From an uncultured Eubacteriales bacterium (GTDB lineage Bacteria > Bacillota > Clostridia > Christensenellales > CAG-138): a DNA stretch of 5,898 nt. A program made the position numbers and the translations under genes. This document shows, piece by piece, positions 1 to 5,898 of this stretch. Numbering within the stretch: the first letter of the stretch is position 1; each line of letters opens with the position of its first letter. Under the pieces are notes generated by a model. That model worked only from the letters and a program-made list of their open reading frames with translations. It searched no databases and had not been told where the DNA came from. Location of the stretch: positions 1 through 5,898 of the forward strand of contig URSN01000115.1 of the NCBI GenBank assembly GCA_900550525.1, in the 5' to 3' direction.

Positions 1-725
1 GCCTCCACTCGCGCGAGTTGCGCGCCTTCGGCATGGGCGAGGCGGAGCTGACGTACCGCATCCGCGACATCATCGCCTATCAGCCCAACCCCACCGTCGC
101 CCCCTACGTCAAAACCGGGGAGGTCACGCTGCGCGTCACCGCGCAGTGCCGCGACGAGGCGGAGGGCGAGCGGCTCGTCGCGCCGATGATCGAGGCGATC
201 CAGGCGCGCGTCGGCTCCGTGCTCTACAGCACCGACGGCGAGGTGCTCGACGCGCTGTGCGTGCGCCTGCTGCGCGAGCGCGGCGAGACGCTCTCCGTGG
301 CCGAGAGCTGCACCGGCGGCCTGCTCGCCTCCGCCATCGTTGACAACGCGGGCAGTTCGGCCTGCTTTTTCGAGGGCGCGGTCACCTATTCCAACGAGGC
401 CAAGATGCGCCGCCTCGGCGTGACGCGCGCAACGCTCGACGCGCACGGCGCGGGCAGCGACGCCTGCGCGCGCGAGATGGCCGCCGGCATGCGCGCCGCC
501 GCCGGCACGACCTACGCCCTTGCGACGACCGGCATCGCCGGCCCGGACGGCGGCACGGCGGAAAAGCCGGAGGGCCTTGTCAATGTGGCGCTAGCCTCCC
601 CCGCCGGAGTCAAGACGGCGGAGCTCCATCTGACGGGCGACCGGGCGCGCATCCGCGCGCTCTCGGTGCTCCACGCGCTCGACCTGCTGCGGCGCAGCCT
701 GCTCGGCCTGCCGGACAGGCGGTAG
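1..725 (+). CDS. cinA: CinA family protein, C-terminal nicotinamide-nucleotide amidase domain (5' end outside window)
   Basis: The reading frame is already open at base 3 (LHSRE...), and the first possible start, TTG at 18, falls inside conserved CinA sequence, so the gene begins upstream of the window. About 240 residues are visible of the roughly 410-420 usual for full-length CinA. The missing part would be the N-terminal molybdopterin-binding-like domain. Visible residues 1 to about 80 are the linker region (GMGEAEL, NPTVAPY, GEVTLRVTA). Residues from about 83 form the PncC/CinA amidase domain: ESCTGG at 101-106 with the family's catalytic Ser, then GSS, VTYSNEAK and TGIAGPDGGTAEKPEGLV from 176. 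Known family role: cytosolic deamidation of NMN to nicotinate mononucleotide in pyridine-nucleotide recycling; in some Firmicutes the gene is competence-induced. The usual GAVS motif reads GAGS here. The stop is TAG at 723-725, and recA follows after 112 nt, a common pairing. No terminator is seen between them, so read-through into recA is possible. Confidence 0.95.
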   Translation, partial: LHSRELRAFGMGEAELTYRIRDIIAYQPNPTVAPYVKTGEVTLRVTAQCRDEAEGERLVAPMIEAIQARVGSVLYSTDGEVLDALCVRLLRERGETLSVAESCTGGLLASAIVDNAGSSACFFEGAVTYSNEAKMRRLGVTRATLDAHGAGSDACAREMAAGMRAAAGTTYALATTGIAGPDGGTAEKPEGLVNVALASPAGVKTAELHLTGDRARIRALSVLHALDLLRRSLLGLPDRR

Positions 726-756
726 CGATGGAGCGGCGCGCGCCGTGCGATAAGGG

Positions 757-786
757 TTGAAAACGCGCGCGCGTTCATGGTATACT
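757..786 (+). promoter_or_regulatory. recA promoter, sigma-A type with extended -10
   Basis: A -35 box TTGAAA (757-762) and a -10 box TATACT (781-786) are separated by 18 nt. TGG at 778-780 supplies the TG of an extended -10. This is the best sigma-70/sigma-A match noticed in the window and one of the few AT-containing patches in very GC-rich DNA. It lies in the gap upstream of recA. Transcription would start near 791-794, giving a leader of about 45 nt. It would let recA be expressed independently of cinA. No GAACNNNNGTTC-type LexA box is seen. Confidence 0.75.
762..775 (+). promoter_or_regulatory. 14-bp palindrome inside the recA promoter spacer, possible operator
   Basis: AACGCGCGCGCGTT is a perfect inverted repeat centred between 768 and 769. 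It overlaps the end of the -35 box and fills most of the spacer before the -10, where a repressor would block RNA polymerase. recA is usually LexA-controlled, so an operator is expected somewhere here. The core is an alternating CG run, which is palindromic automatically, and the half-site is AAC rather than the GAAC of Gram-positive LexA boxes. A second perfect palindrome, CGGCGCGCGCCG, lies at 734-745, upstream of the -35. The operator role is a guess. Confidence 0.25.
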
Positions 787-793
787 CATAGCG

Positions 794-809
794 GCGGCCG
801 GCGGGCCGC
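794..809 (+). other. Hairpin at the 5' end of the recA leader
   Basis: GCGGCC (794-799) and GGCCGC (804-809) pair perfectly around the loop GGCG. The predicted transcription start is near 791-794, so the stem would form almost at the very 5' end of the recA mRNA, where such structures can slow decay. It has no T-run and is not a terminator. In DNA this GC-rich a 6-bp stem can arise by chance. Confidence 0.3.
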
Positions 810-820
810 GATCCGGGAGA

Positions 821-826
821 AAGGGA
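821..826 (+). promoter_or_regulatory. Probable recA ribosome binding site
   Basis: AAGGGA at 821-826 sits 11 nt before ATG 838, and a second purine patch, GGGAGA, lies just upstream at 815-820. The match to the anti-Shine-Dalgarno is moderate and the spacing slightly long. No other ATG-type start fits the start of RecA homology, so this site supports start 838 rather than the in-frame TTG at 757, which is part of the -35 box. Confidence 0.55.
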
Positions 827-837
827 CGGTTTCACGC

Positions 838-1911
<1,074 letters not shown>

Positions 1912-1949
1912 ACGCGCCGCGGCGGCGGCCTGTGCGCAGAGAGAATCCC

Positions 1950-1973
1950 GGCCCGCAGGCAGCGGGCCTTTTT
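1950..1973 (+). terminator. Rho-independent terminator of recA
   Basis: GGCCCGC (1950-1956) pairs perfectly with GCGGGCC (1962-1968) around the loop AGGCA, and TTTTT follows at 1969-1973. It starts 38 nt after the recA stop. This is the textbook layout and the best intrinsic terminator in the window. It separates recA from the glycosyltransferase transcript. Confidence 0.88.
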
Positions 1974-2009
1974 CTGCGGCGCGGATATGCGCCAAAATGC
2001 GGCAAATAC

Positions 2010-2017
2010 AGGGGGGA
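2010..2017 (+). promoter_or_regulatory. Strong ribosome binding site that fixes the glycosyltransferase start
   Basis: AGGGGGGA at 2010-2017 lies 8 nt before ATG 2026, an ideal distance. Two earlier in-frame ATGs at 1987 and 2017 are less likely: the second overlaps this site, and the first has no purine-rich sequence before it. The choice agrees with homology, because the protein from 2026 begins MHIGEFSDTFYP, the usual first strand of this fold. Confidence 0.8.
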
Positions 2018-2025
2018 TGTCTTCC

Positions 2026-3192
2026 ATGCACATCGGCGAGTTTTCCGATACGTTCTATCCCATCGTGGACGGCGTGGGCCGCGTGGTCTACAACTATGCG
2101 TCCATCATCCCGCGCAAGGGGCACGAGTGCTACGTCGTCGCCCCGATGGCGGATACCGGCTACCGCGGCGGCTTCCCGTTCGAGCTGGTGGATTTCTCCG
2201 CGCGCAACGTGCCGCTGCAAAAGCAGTATCAGACGGGCATCCCCTTCTTTGACGCGCACTACGGCGCGCGCATCGCCATGGTGCCGCTGGACATCGTGCA
2301 CGCGCACAGCCCGTTCATCGCCGGGCAGGAGGCGCTGCGCCTCGCGCGCAAGCGCGATATCCCGCTGGTGGGCACGTTCCATTCCAAGTATTACGACGAC
2401 TTCTACAAGATCGTCCGGCAGGAGCTGCTGGCCGATATCGGCGTGAAGTACGTCGTATCCTTCTATGAAAAGTGCGACGAGGTATGGACCGTCAGCCGCA
2501 ACTCCGCCGACACGCTGCGCTCCTACGGCTACCGGGGCGACATCTTCATCGTGCCCAACGGCACGCCGGACAACCGGCCCGACCCGGCGGACCTTGCTGC
2601 GGCGCGGGAGCGCTTCGGCCTTGCGATGGACGTGCCGGTGCTGTTCTACTGCGGGCAGCTCAACTGGAAAAAGAACATCCTGCACATCCTGGAGGGCGCG
2701 CAGCTGCTCGTGCGGCGCGGCGTCCCGTTCCGCCTGGTGCTGGCCGGGCAGGGCCCGGACGAGCGCGCCATCCGGGAAAAGGCTGACGAGCTGGGCCTTG
2801 CGCCGCACATGGTCTTTGCCGGGCACCTGCACGAGGACGGATTGCTCAACGGGCTGTACCAGGCGGCCGCGCTGTTCGTGTTCCCCTCGCTGTACGATAC
2901 CTCCGGCATGGTCGTGCACGAGGCTGCCGCCATGCACACGCCGAGCGTCGTCACGCGCGGCGGCGCACCGGCGGAGGCCATCGTGGACGGCGAGAGCGGC
3001 CTGCTGTGCGACGACAGCAGCGAGAGCCTGGCCGATGTGATCGAGCGGGCGCTCAAGGCGCCGCCGCAGTGGCTGCACGCGCTGGGCGAGCGGGCGCACG
3101 AGGCGCTCTACCTCCCCTGGGACCGGGTCATCGACACGGCGCTCGAACGCTACGAACGCCTGATCGAACAGAAAAAGCGCGGCCGGCTCTGA
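2026..3192 (+). CDS. Glycosyltransferase, GT4 / GT-B fold, acceptor unknown
   Basis: This is a 388-aa retaining glycosyltransferase of the family-4 type with two Rossmann domains. The N-terminal acceptor domain (about 1-170) opens with MHIGEFSDTFYPIVDGVGRV and contains HAHSPF (92-97) and GTFHSKYYDDFYKI (116-129), resembling bacterial enzymes that glycosylate lipids or polysaccharides. The C-terminal nucleotide-sugar domain (about 175-350) has VPNGTPDNRP, YCGQLNWKKN (208-217, with the donor-phosphate Lys), LVLAGQGPDE, FAGHLHEDGL and FPSLYDTSGMVVHEAA. The family EX7E motif appears as DX7E (D291...E299). No signal peptide or transmembrane segment is visible, so it is probably cytosolic or peripheral at the membrane through basic surfaces; the C-terminus is Lys/Arg-rich (EQKKRGRL). 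Donor and acceptor cannot be deduced; a glycolipid or cell-surface glycan is the family-based guess. It is transcribed alone between the recA terminator and a convergent terminator. No clear promoter is seen in the 36 nt after the recA terminator. Confidence 0.93.
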   Translation: MHIGEFSDTFYPIVDGVGRVVYNYASIIPRKGHECYVVAPMADTGYRGGFPFELVDFSARNVPLQKQYQTGIPFFDAHYGARIAMVPLDIVHAHSPFIAGQEALRLARKRDIPLVGTFHSKYYDDFYKIVRQELLADIGVKYVVSFYEKCDEVWTVSRNSADTLRSYGYRGDIFIVPNGTPDNRPDPADLAAARERFGLAMDVPVLFYCGQLNWKKNILHILEGAQLLVRRGVPFRLVLAGQGPDERAIREKADELGLAPHMVFAGHLHEDGLLNGLYQAAALFVFPSLYDTSGMVVHEAAAMHTPSVVTRGGAPAEAIVDGESGLLCDDSSESLADVIERALKAPPQWLHALGERAHEALYLPWDRVIDTALERYERLIEQKKRGRL

Positions 3193-3227
3193 CGCCGCCG
3201 GCCCCGCCACCGGATCGCAGTATCAAA

Positions 3228-3255
3228 CGCGGCGGCGCATTCCTGCGCCGCCGCG
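3228..3255. terminator. Long GC hairpin between convergent genes, probable bidirectional terminator
   Basis: A 12-bp perfect stem pairs CGCGGCGGCGCA (3228-3239) with TGCGCCGCCGCG (3244-3255) around the loop TTCC. It starts 35 nt after the glycosyltransferase stop and lies 43 nt beyond the xdhC stop on the other strand. T-runs are short: TTT at 3261-3263 for + transcripts, and TTT (complement of 3225-3227) directly after the stem for - transcripts. The stem's strength and its position between two converging genes make termination in both directions the simplest reading. Confidence 0.65.
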
Positions 3256-3268
3256 CGCCGTTTATGAT

Positions 3269-3289
3269 GCGCCGCTGCGTGTGCGGCGC
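3269..3289. repeat. Second short inverted repeat in the convergent gap
   Basis: GCGCCGC (3269-3275) pairs with GCGGCGC (3283-3289) around a 7-nt loop, ending 9 nt from the xdhC stop codon. No T-run follows on either strand. It may help stop or stabilise the xdhC transcript together with the longer hairpin, or may be chance in GC-rich DNA. Confidence 0.3.
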
Positions 3290-3298
3290 GAACGCTGC

Positions 3299-4279
3299 TC
3301 AGTGCTCGGCGCGAAAGAGGATCATCTCCGCCGCGATGCTCACGGCGATCTCCTCCGGCGTCTCCGCCCTGATGGGCAGGCCGATGGGCGCGTGCACGCG
3401 CGCGGCGAACGCCGCCGCGTCCACGCCCGCGGCGGACAGGCGCTCCCTGGCCATGGCGATCTTCCTGCGGCTGCCGATGCAGCCGATGTACCCCGGCTGC
3501 TTTTTCAGCAGCTGCGCAAGGACGGCAAAATCCGTCTCGTGGCTGCTGGCCATGACGACGGCGTAATCGTTGCTCCCCAGCGGCAGGCGGCCCGCGGCCG
3601 CCGCCGGGTCCTCGAGCAGGCGTTCGGATGCGCAGGCAAACCCCTCGCCCATGAGCAGCGGTTCGCGCGCGTCGATCACGGTCAGGTCGAATCCCACGCG
3701 CACGAGCTCCGGCGCAAGGCAGCGCGCCACATGGCCCGCGCCAAACAGATACACGCGCACCGCGCCCGCGATGGGCTCGCACAGCAGGGCCGTGCCGTCC
3801 GCCGCCTCCTCAACCGCGGCGGCGCGCCCGCCGGGCACGGGCCAGGGGCAGGGCTCCCCGGCCGTGTGCAGCGCCATCTCCTTCACGCGGCCGTCCGCAA
3901 GGCGCCGCACGAAACAGGCCGGCTCCCGCCCGCCGGCAAGGGCGGCCGCGCGCTTAAAAAACGGCGCGTCCTCCGGCCCGAGCGGCTGGAACAGGAGCGT
4001 GACGTGCCCGCCGCAGCAGCAGCCTTCGTCCGCGCCCGGCATGTTGGAAAAGGTCCTGACGCAGCTTTCGCCGCCCGTCAGCAGGCCGTGCGCCGTCTCG
4101 AGCGCGGCAAACTCCACCGCGCCGCCGCCGACCGTGCCGGCCATCGTCCCGTCTGCAAACAACGCCATCGCCGCGCCCGTGGTGCGCGGCACGCTGCCCG
4201 CGGTTTTGAGCACCGTGACGAGCACCGCCCGCTCGCCCGCTTCCAGGCGCTTCCACAGCGCGCCGCTCAGATGCCGCAT
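3299..4279 (-). CDS. xdhC: XdhC/CoxI family molybdenum-cofactor maturation protein
   Basis: Known XdhC proteins bind molybdenum cofactor, help its sulfuration and deliver it to xanthine dehydrogenase-type molybdenum hydroxylases; they are not part of the mature enzyme. The 326-aa product has both family domains. The N-terminal XdhC/CoxI domain (about 5-100) shows VLKTAGSVPRTTGAAM, GTVGGGAVEFAA (48-59) and a CGG motif (89-91). The C-terminal Rossmann domain (about 175-320) shows YLFGAGHVARCLAPEL (FGAGHVA at 179-185), VIDAREPL, SSHETDF, YIGCIGSRRK (264-273) and HAPIGLPIRAETPEEIAVSIAAEMI near the end. Start 4279 is chosen for its Shine-Dalgarno; an upstream in-frame start at 4315 would add 12 basic residues without homology. 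The gene lies 55 nt behind purB on the same strand and is probably co-transcribed with it. No hydroxylase subunit is in the window. Related proteins also serve selenium-dependent molybdenum hydroxylases in Clostridia, which cannot be separated here. The CGG is preceded by two extra Cys (C87-C89). Confidence 0.93.
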   Translation of the reverse strand: MRHLSGALWKRLEAGERAVLVTVLKTAGSVPRTTGAAMALFADGTMAGTVGGGAVEFAALETAHGLLTGGESCVRTFSNMPGADEGCCCGGHVTLLFQPLGPEDAPFFKRAAALAGGREPACFVRRLADGRVKEMALHTAGEPCPWPVPGGRAAAVEEAADGTALLCEPIAGAVRVYLFGAGHVARCLAPELVRVGFDLTVIDAREPLLMGEGFACASERLLEDPAAAAGRLPLGSNDYAVVMASSHETDFAVLAQLLKKQPGYIGCIGSRRKIAMARERLSAAGVDAAAFAARVHAPIGLPIRAETPEEIAVSIAAEMILFRAEH

Positions 4280-4288
4280 GGAACCATG

Positions 4289-4295
4289 CCTCCTT
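4289..4295 (-). promoter_or_regulatory. Strong ribosome binding site that fixes the xdhC start
   Basis: Read on the - strand, AAGGAGG (4295 down to 4289) lies 9 nt before ATG at 4279, which is consensus sequence and spacing. Another ATG at 4287 is out of frame and only 1 nt from the site. The upstream in-frame candidate at 4315 lies before the site and cannot use it. Confidence 0.85.
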
Positions 4296-4313
4296 CTTGT
4301 CCGTCTGTTCGGC

Positions 4314-4330
4314 ACGCGCCCGCAGCGCGT
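4314..4330 (-). repeat. Small inverted repeat between purB and xdhC
   Basis: ACGCGC (4314-4319) and GCGCGT (4325-4330) form a 6-bp stem with a 5-nt loop, starting 4 nt after the purB stop on the - strand. No T-run follows, so it does not look like a full terminator. It could act as a processing or stability element between the cistrons, or be a chance product of base composition. Confidence 0.25.
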
Positions 4331-4334
4331 CCGC

Positions 4335-5747
4335 CTATACCGTCAGCGGCGGCAGCGAAGCCGCCTCCTGCGCGTCAAGGTCGAGCGAGGCGAGGAACGC
4401 CTCCGTCTGCTCGGCCGCGCGGCCGGTGAACGCCGCCGGGTCGAGCAGGGCGCGGATCTGCGCCCCGTCGAGCGGGAAGGCCGGTTCGTCCGCAAGCCGT
4501 TCGAGCAGGTCGCACGGCTCGCCCGCCTTCATGCGCTCCGTCGCCGCCATCGAGTGGCGGCGGATGATCTCGTGCAGCGCCTGCCGGTCGCCGCCACGGC
4601 GCACGCCCTCCATGAGCAGGTTCTCCGTCGCAAGGAAGGGCAGATAGTCGGCGACGGCGCGCGCGACGATGCGCTCATTCACGCGCAGGCCGCCCGCCAC
4701 CTCCGCCATCGCACGCAGCGCCGCGTCGCAGGCAAGGAACGCCTCCGGGAGGGAGACGCGGCGGTTGGCCGAATCGTCCAGCGTACGCTCGAACCACTGC
4801 ACGCTGGCGGTCATGGGCGCGTTCATCGCCCCCGCCATCACGAGGCGCGCGAGCGAACAGATGCGCTCCGAGCGCATGGGGTTGCGCTTGTAGGCCATGG
4901 CGGACGAGCCGATCTGGCTTTCGCCGAAGGGTTCCTCCACCTGCCGGTCGTGCTGGAGCAGGCGGATATCGGTCGCAAAGCGGTGCGCGCTCTGCGCGAC
5001 GGAGGAGAGCGCCGCAAGGATGCGGCTGTCGAGCTTGCGCGGATACGTCTGCCCGCACACGGCGTAGCAGCGGTCAAAGCCGAACGCGGCGGCGAGGCGG
5101 CGGTTCATCTCATCCACCTTTCCCCCATCGCCGCCGAACAGCTCGAGAAAGCTCGCCTCCGTGCCGGTCGTCCCCCGGCAGCCGAGGAAGCGGAAGGCCG
5201 CGAGCACCGCGTCGATCTCCTCCAGGTCGAGCAGCAGGTCCTGCATCCACAGGCACGCCCGCTTGCCCACCGTGACCGGCTGGGCCGGCTGGTAATGCGT
5301 ATAGCCGAGCGTGGGCAGCGCGCGATAGCGCCAGGCGAACGGCCTGAGCGCGCGCAGCACCGCGACGACCTCGCCGCGGATGAGGCGCAGCGCGTCCCGG
5401 TACAGGATGAGGTCGGCGTTGTCGGTGACAAAGCAGCTCGTCGCGCCCAGGTGGATGATGCCCGCCGCGCCCGGGCAGCAGAGCCCGTAGGCGTACACGT
5501 GCGCCATCACGTCGTGGCGCACCTCGCGCTCGCGCGCCTCCACGACGGAATAGTCGATCCCCTCGATGTGCGCGGCAAGCTCGTCCACCTGCGCCTGCGT
5601 CACCGGCAGGCCCAGCGCATGCTCGGCGCGCGCCAGCTCCGTCCAGAGCCGCCGCCACGTCTGAAAGCGGCGGTCGGGCGAGAAGAGGCGCTGCATCCGC
5701 TCGCTGGCATAGCGCGCGCACAGGGGGCTTTCGTACCGGTCCTTCAT
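4335..5747 (-). CDS. purB: Adenylosuccinate lyase (ADSL-like long form)
   Basis: PurB releases fumarate at two steps of purine synthesis: SAICAR to AICAR, and adenylosuccinate to AMP. The 470-aa product belongs to the fumarase/aspartase superfamily and resembles the longer ADSL form of eukaryotes and many Clostridia. Visible motifs are KDRYESPLCARYAS at the N-terminus, VRHDVMAHVYAYG (76-88), IIHLGATSCFVTDNADLI (97-114), PTLGYTHYQPAQPVTVGKRA (145-164, with catalytic His H151), GCRGTTGTEASFLELF (189-204), the signature loop GSSAMAYKRNPMRSER (280-295, with catalytic Ser), QWFERTLDDSANRR (317-330), LPFLATENLLM (369-379) and FTGRAAEQ near the end. The superfamily signature usually has Pro at A285; Ala there is familiar from clostridial PurB. 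Start ATG 5747 fits homology and is preceded by GGGGG (5759-5755) with a 7-nt spacer. The gap to the purA stop is 13 nt, so the two are almost certainly one operon. The stop is TAG. No signs of damage. Confidence 0.98.
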   Translation of the reverse strand: MKDRYESPLCARYASERMQRLFSPDRRFQTWRRLWTELARAEHALGLPVTQAQVDELAAHIEGIDYSVVEAREREVRHDVMAHVYAYGLCCPGAAGIIHLGATSCFVTDNADLILYRDALRLIRGEVVAVLRALRPFAWRYRALPTLGYTHYQPAQPVTVGKRACLWMQDLLLDLEEIDAVLAAFRFLGCRGTTGTEASFLELFGGDGGKVDEMNRRLAAAFGFDRCYAVCGQTYPRKLDSRILAALSSVAQSAHRFATDIRLLQHDRQVEEPFGESQIGSSAMAYKRNPMRSERICSLARLVMAGAMNAPMTASVQWFERTLDDSANRRVSLPEAFLACDAALRAMAEVAGGLRVNERIVARAVADYLPFLATENLLMEGVRRGGDRQALHEIIRRHSMAATERMKAGEPCDLLERLADEPAFPLDGAQIRALLDPAAFTGRAAEQTEAFLASLDLDAQEAASLPPLTV

Positions 5748-5760
5748 GGCCGCGCCCCCG

Positions 5761-5898
5761 TCAGCGCAGGATGATCGCGTCGCGGTCGGCCCCGACGGAC
5801 ACATAGCGGATGGGCGCGCCGATGCGCTCCTCCACAAACGTCACGTACGCCTGCGCGGCCTTTGGCAGCGCGTCGAACGAGCGCGCGCCCTGATACAC
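5761..5898 (-). CDS. purA: Adenylosuccinate synthetase, C-terminal 45 residues only (start outside window)
   Basis: The last 45 codons of a - strand gene enter from the right edge and stop at TGA (5763-5761). The peptide begins VYQGARSFDALPKAAQAYVTF, continues VEERIGAPIRYVSVGADRDAIILR, and ends there. It matches the PurA C-terminus, where an LP..A..Y...IEE.....PI...S.GP.R motif is typical. PurA joins aspartate to IMP using GTP to give adenylosuccinate, the substrate of the adjacent PurB. The usual GPDR reads GADR here. The protein stops soon after this motif, without the longer tail of E. coli PurA. Only about a tenth of the gene is visible, so nothing can be said about its active site or promoter. 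The identification rests on this short match plus the 13-nt spacing to purB. Confidence 0.85.
   Translation of the reverse strand: MYQGARSFDALPKAAQAYVTFVEERIGAPIRYVSVGADRDAIILR

Noticed and set aside
757..837. N-terminal extension of RecA by 27 residues from TTG 757
   Set aside because: The extension would be encoded by the promoter itself (TTG is the start of the -35 box), has no ribosome site, and RecA homology begins at the Met encoded at 838.
1978..1993. GGCGC / GCGCC inverted repeat with 6-nt loop just after the recA terminator
   Set aside because: A 5-bp GC stem is expected by chance at this base composition; it has no T-run and no clear relation to the ribosome site.
1970..1998. A possible promoter for the glycosyltransferase (TTTTCT at 1970-1975 and CAAAAT at 1993-1998, 17-nt spacer)
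   Set aside because: Only about 3/6 and 4/6 consensus matches, and the -35 overlaps the terminator T-run. The gene needs a promoter from somewhere, but this one is too weak to call.
5147..5215. Suspicion that PurB was acquired from a eukaryote because of its strong ADSL resemblance
   Set aside because: The long ADSL-like form is widespread in Clostridia, base composition matches the neighbours, and the gene sits in a purA-purB operon.
3570..5774. A 734-codon open frame on the + strand opposite xdhC and purB
   Set aside because: Over purB it is the exact antisense frame, open because purB avoids TTA, CTA and TCA. The translation is low-complexity Arg/Ala/Pro-rich sequence without motifs. The 382-codon + frame at 3281-4429 is the matching shadow of xdhC.

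Overview
This window is an ordinary, densely packed housekeeping segment from a bacterial chromosome. It is very GC-rich, roughly two thirds G+C by eye. The most likely source is a high-GC member of the Clostridia (Firmicutes/Bacillota). That is inferred from the cinA-recA gene pair, a sigma-A type promoter with an extended -10, strong purine-rich Shine-Dalgarno sites, and a PurB of the long ADSL-like form with the clostridial-looking loop SSAMAYKRNP. Genus and species cannot be told from this sequence.

Layout, left to right. The 3' part of cinA (nicotinamide-nucleotide amidase / competence-damage protein) runs off the left edge on the + strand. A 112-nt gap carries a good recA promoter, followed by a complete recA (357 aa) and a clear rho-independent terminator. 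Next on the + strand is a complete family-4 type glycosyltransferase (388 aa) with its own strong ribosome binding site. A 106-nt convergent gap holds a long GC-rich hairpin that probably terminates transcription from both sides. On the - strand, read right to left, are the last 45 codons of purA, then complete purB (470 aa) 13 nt later, then complete xdhC (326 aa) 55 nt further on. These three look like one transcription unit.

How the genes relate. cinA and recA are a recurrent pair linking NAD salvage/competence functions with homologous recombination. PurA and PurB are the two consecutive enzymes that turn IMP into AMP. XdhC is a molybdenum-cofactor chaperone for xanthine dehydrogenase-type (purine-oxidising) enzymes, so its place behind purAB suggests a link between purine synthesis and purine catabolism. 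The glycosyltransferase has no obvious functional link to its neighbours.

I see no mobile element, CRISPR array, tRNA/rRNA, toxin-antitoxin pair, phage gene or defence gene, and no convincing undescribed system. There is no gene-free stretch longer than 300 bases. The very long open frames opposite recA/glycosyltransferase and opposite xdhC/purB are codon-usage shadows. The points worth a second look are modest: the xdhC-purB-purA arrangement, a glycosyltransferase in the position where recX is often found, a palindrome inside the recA promoter, and DX7E replacing EX7E in the glycosyltransferase.
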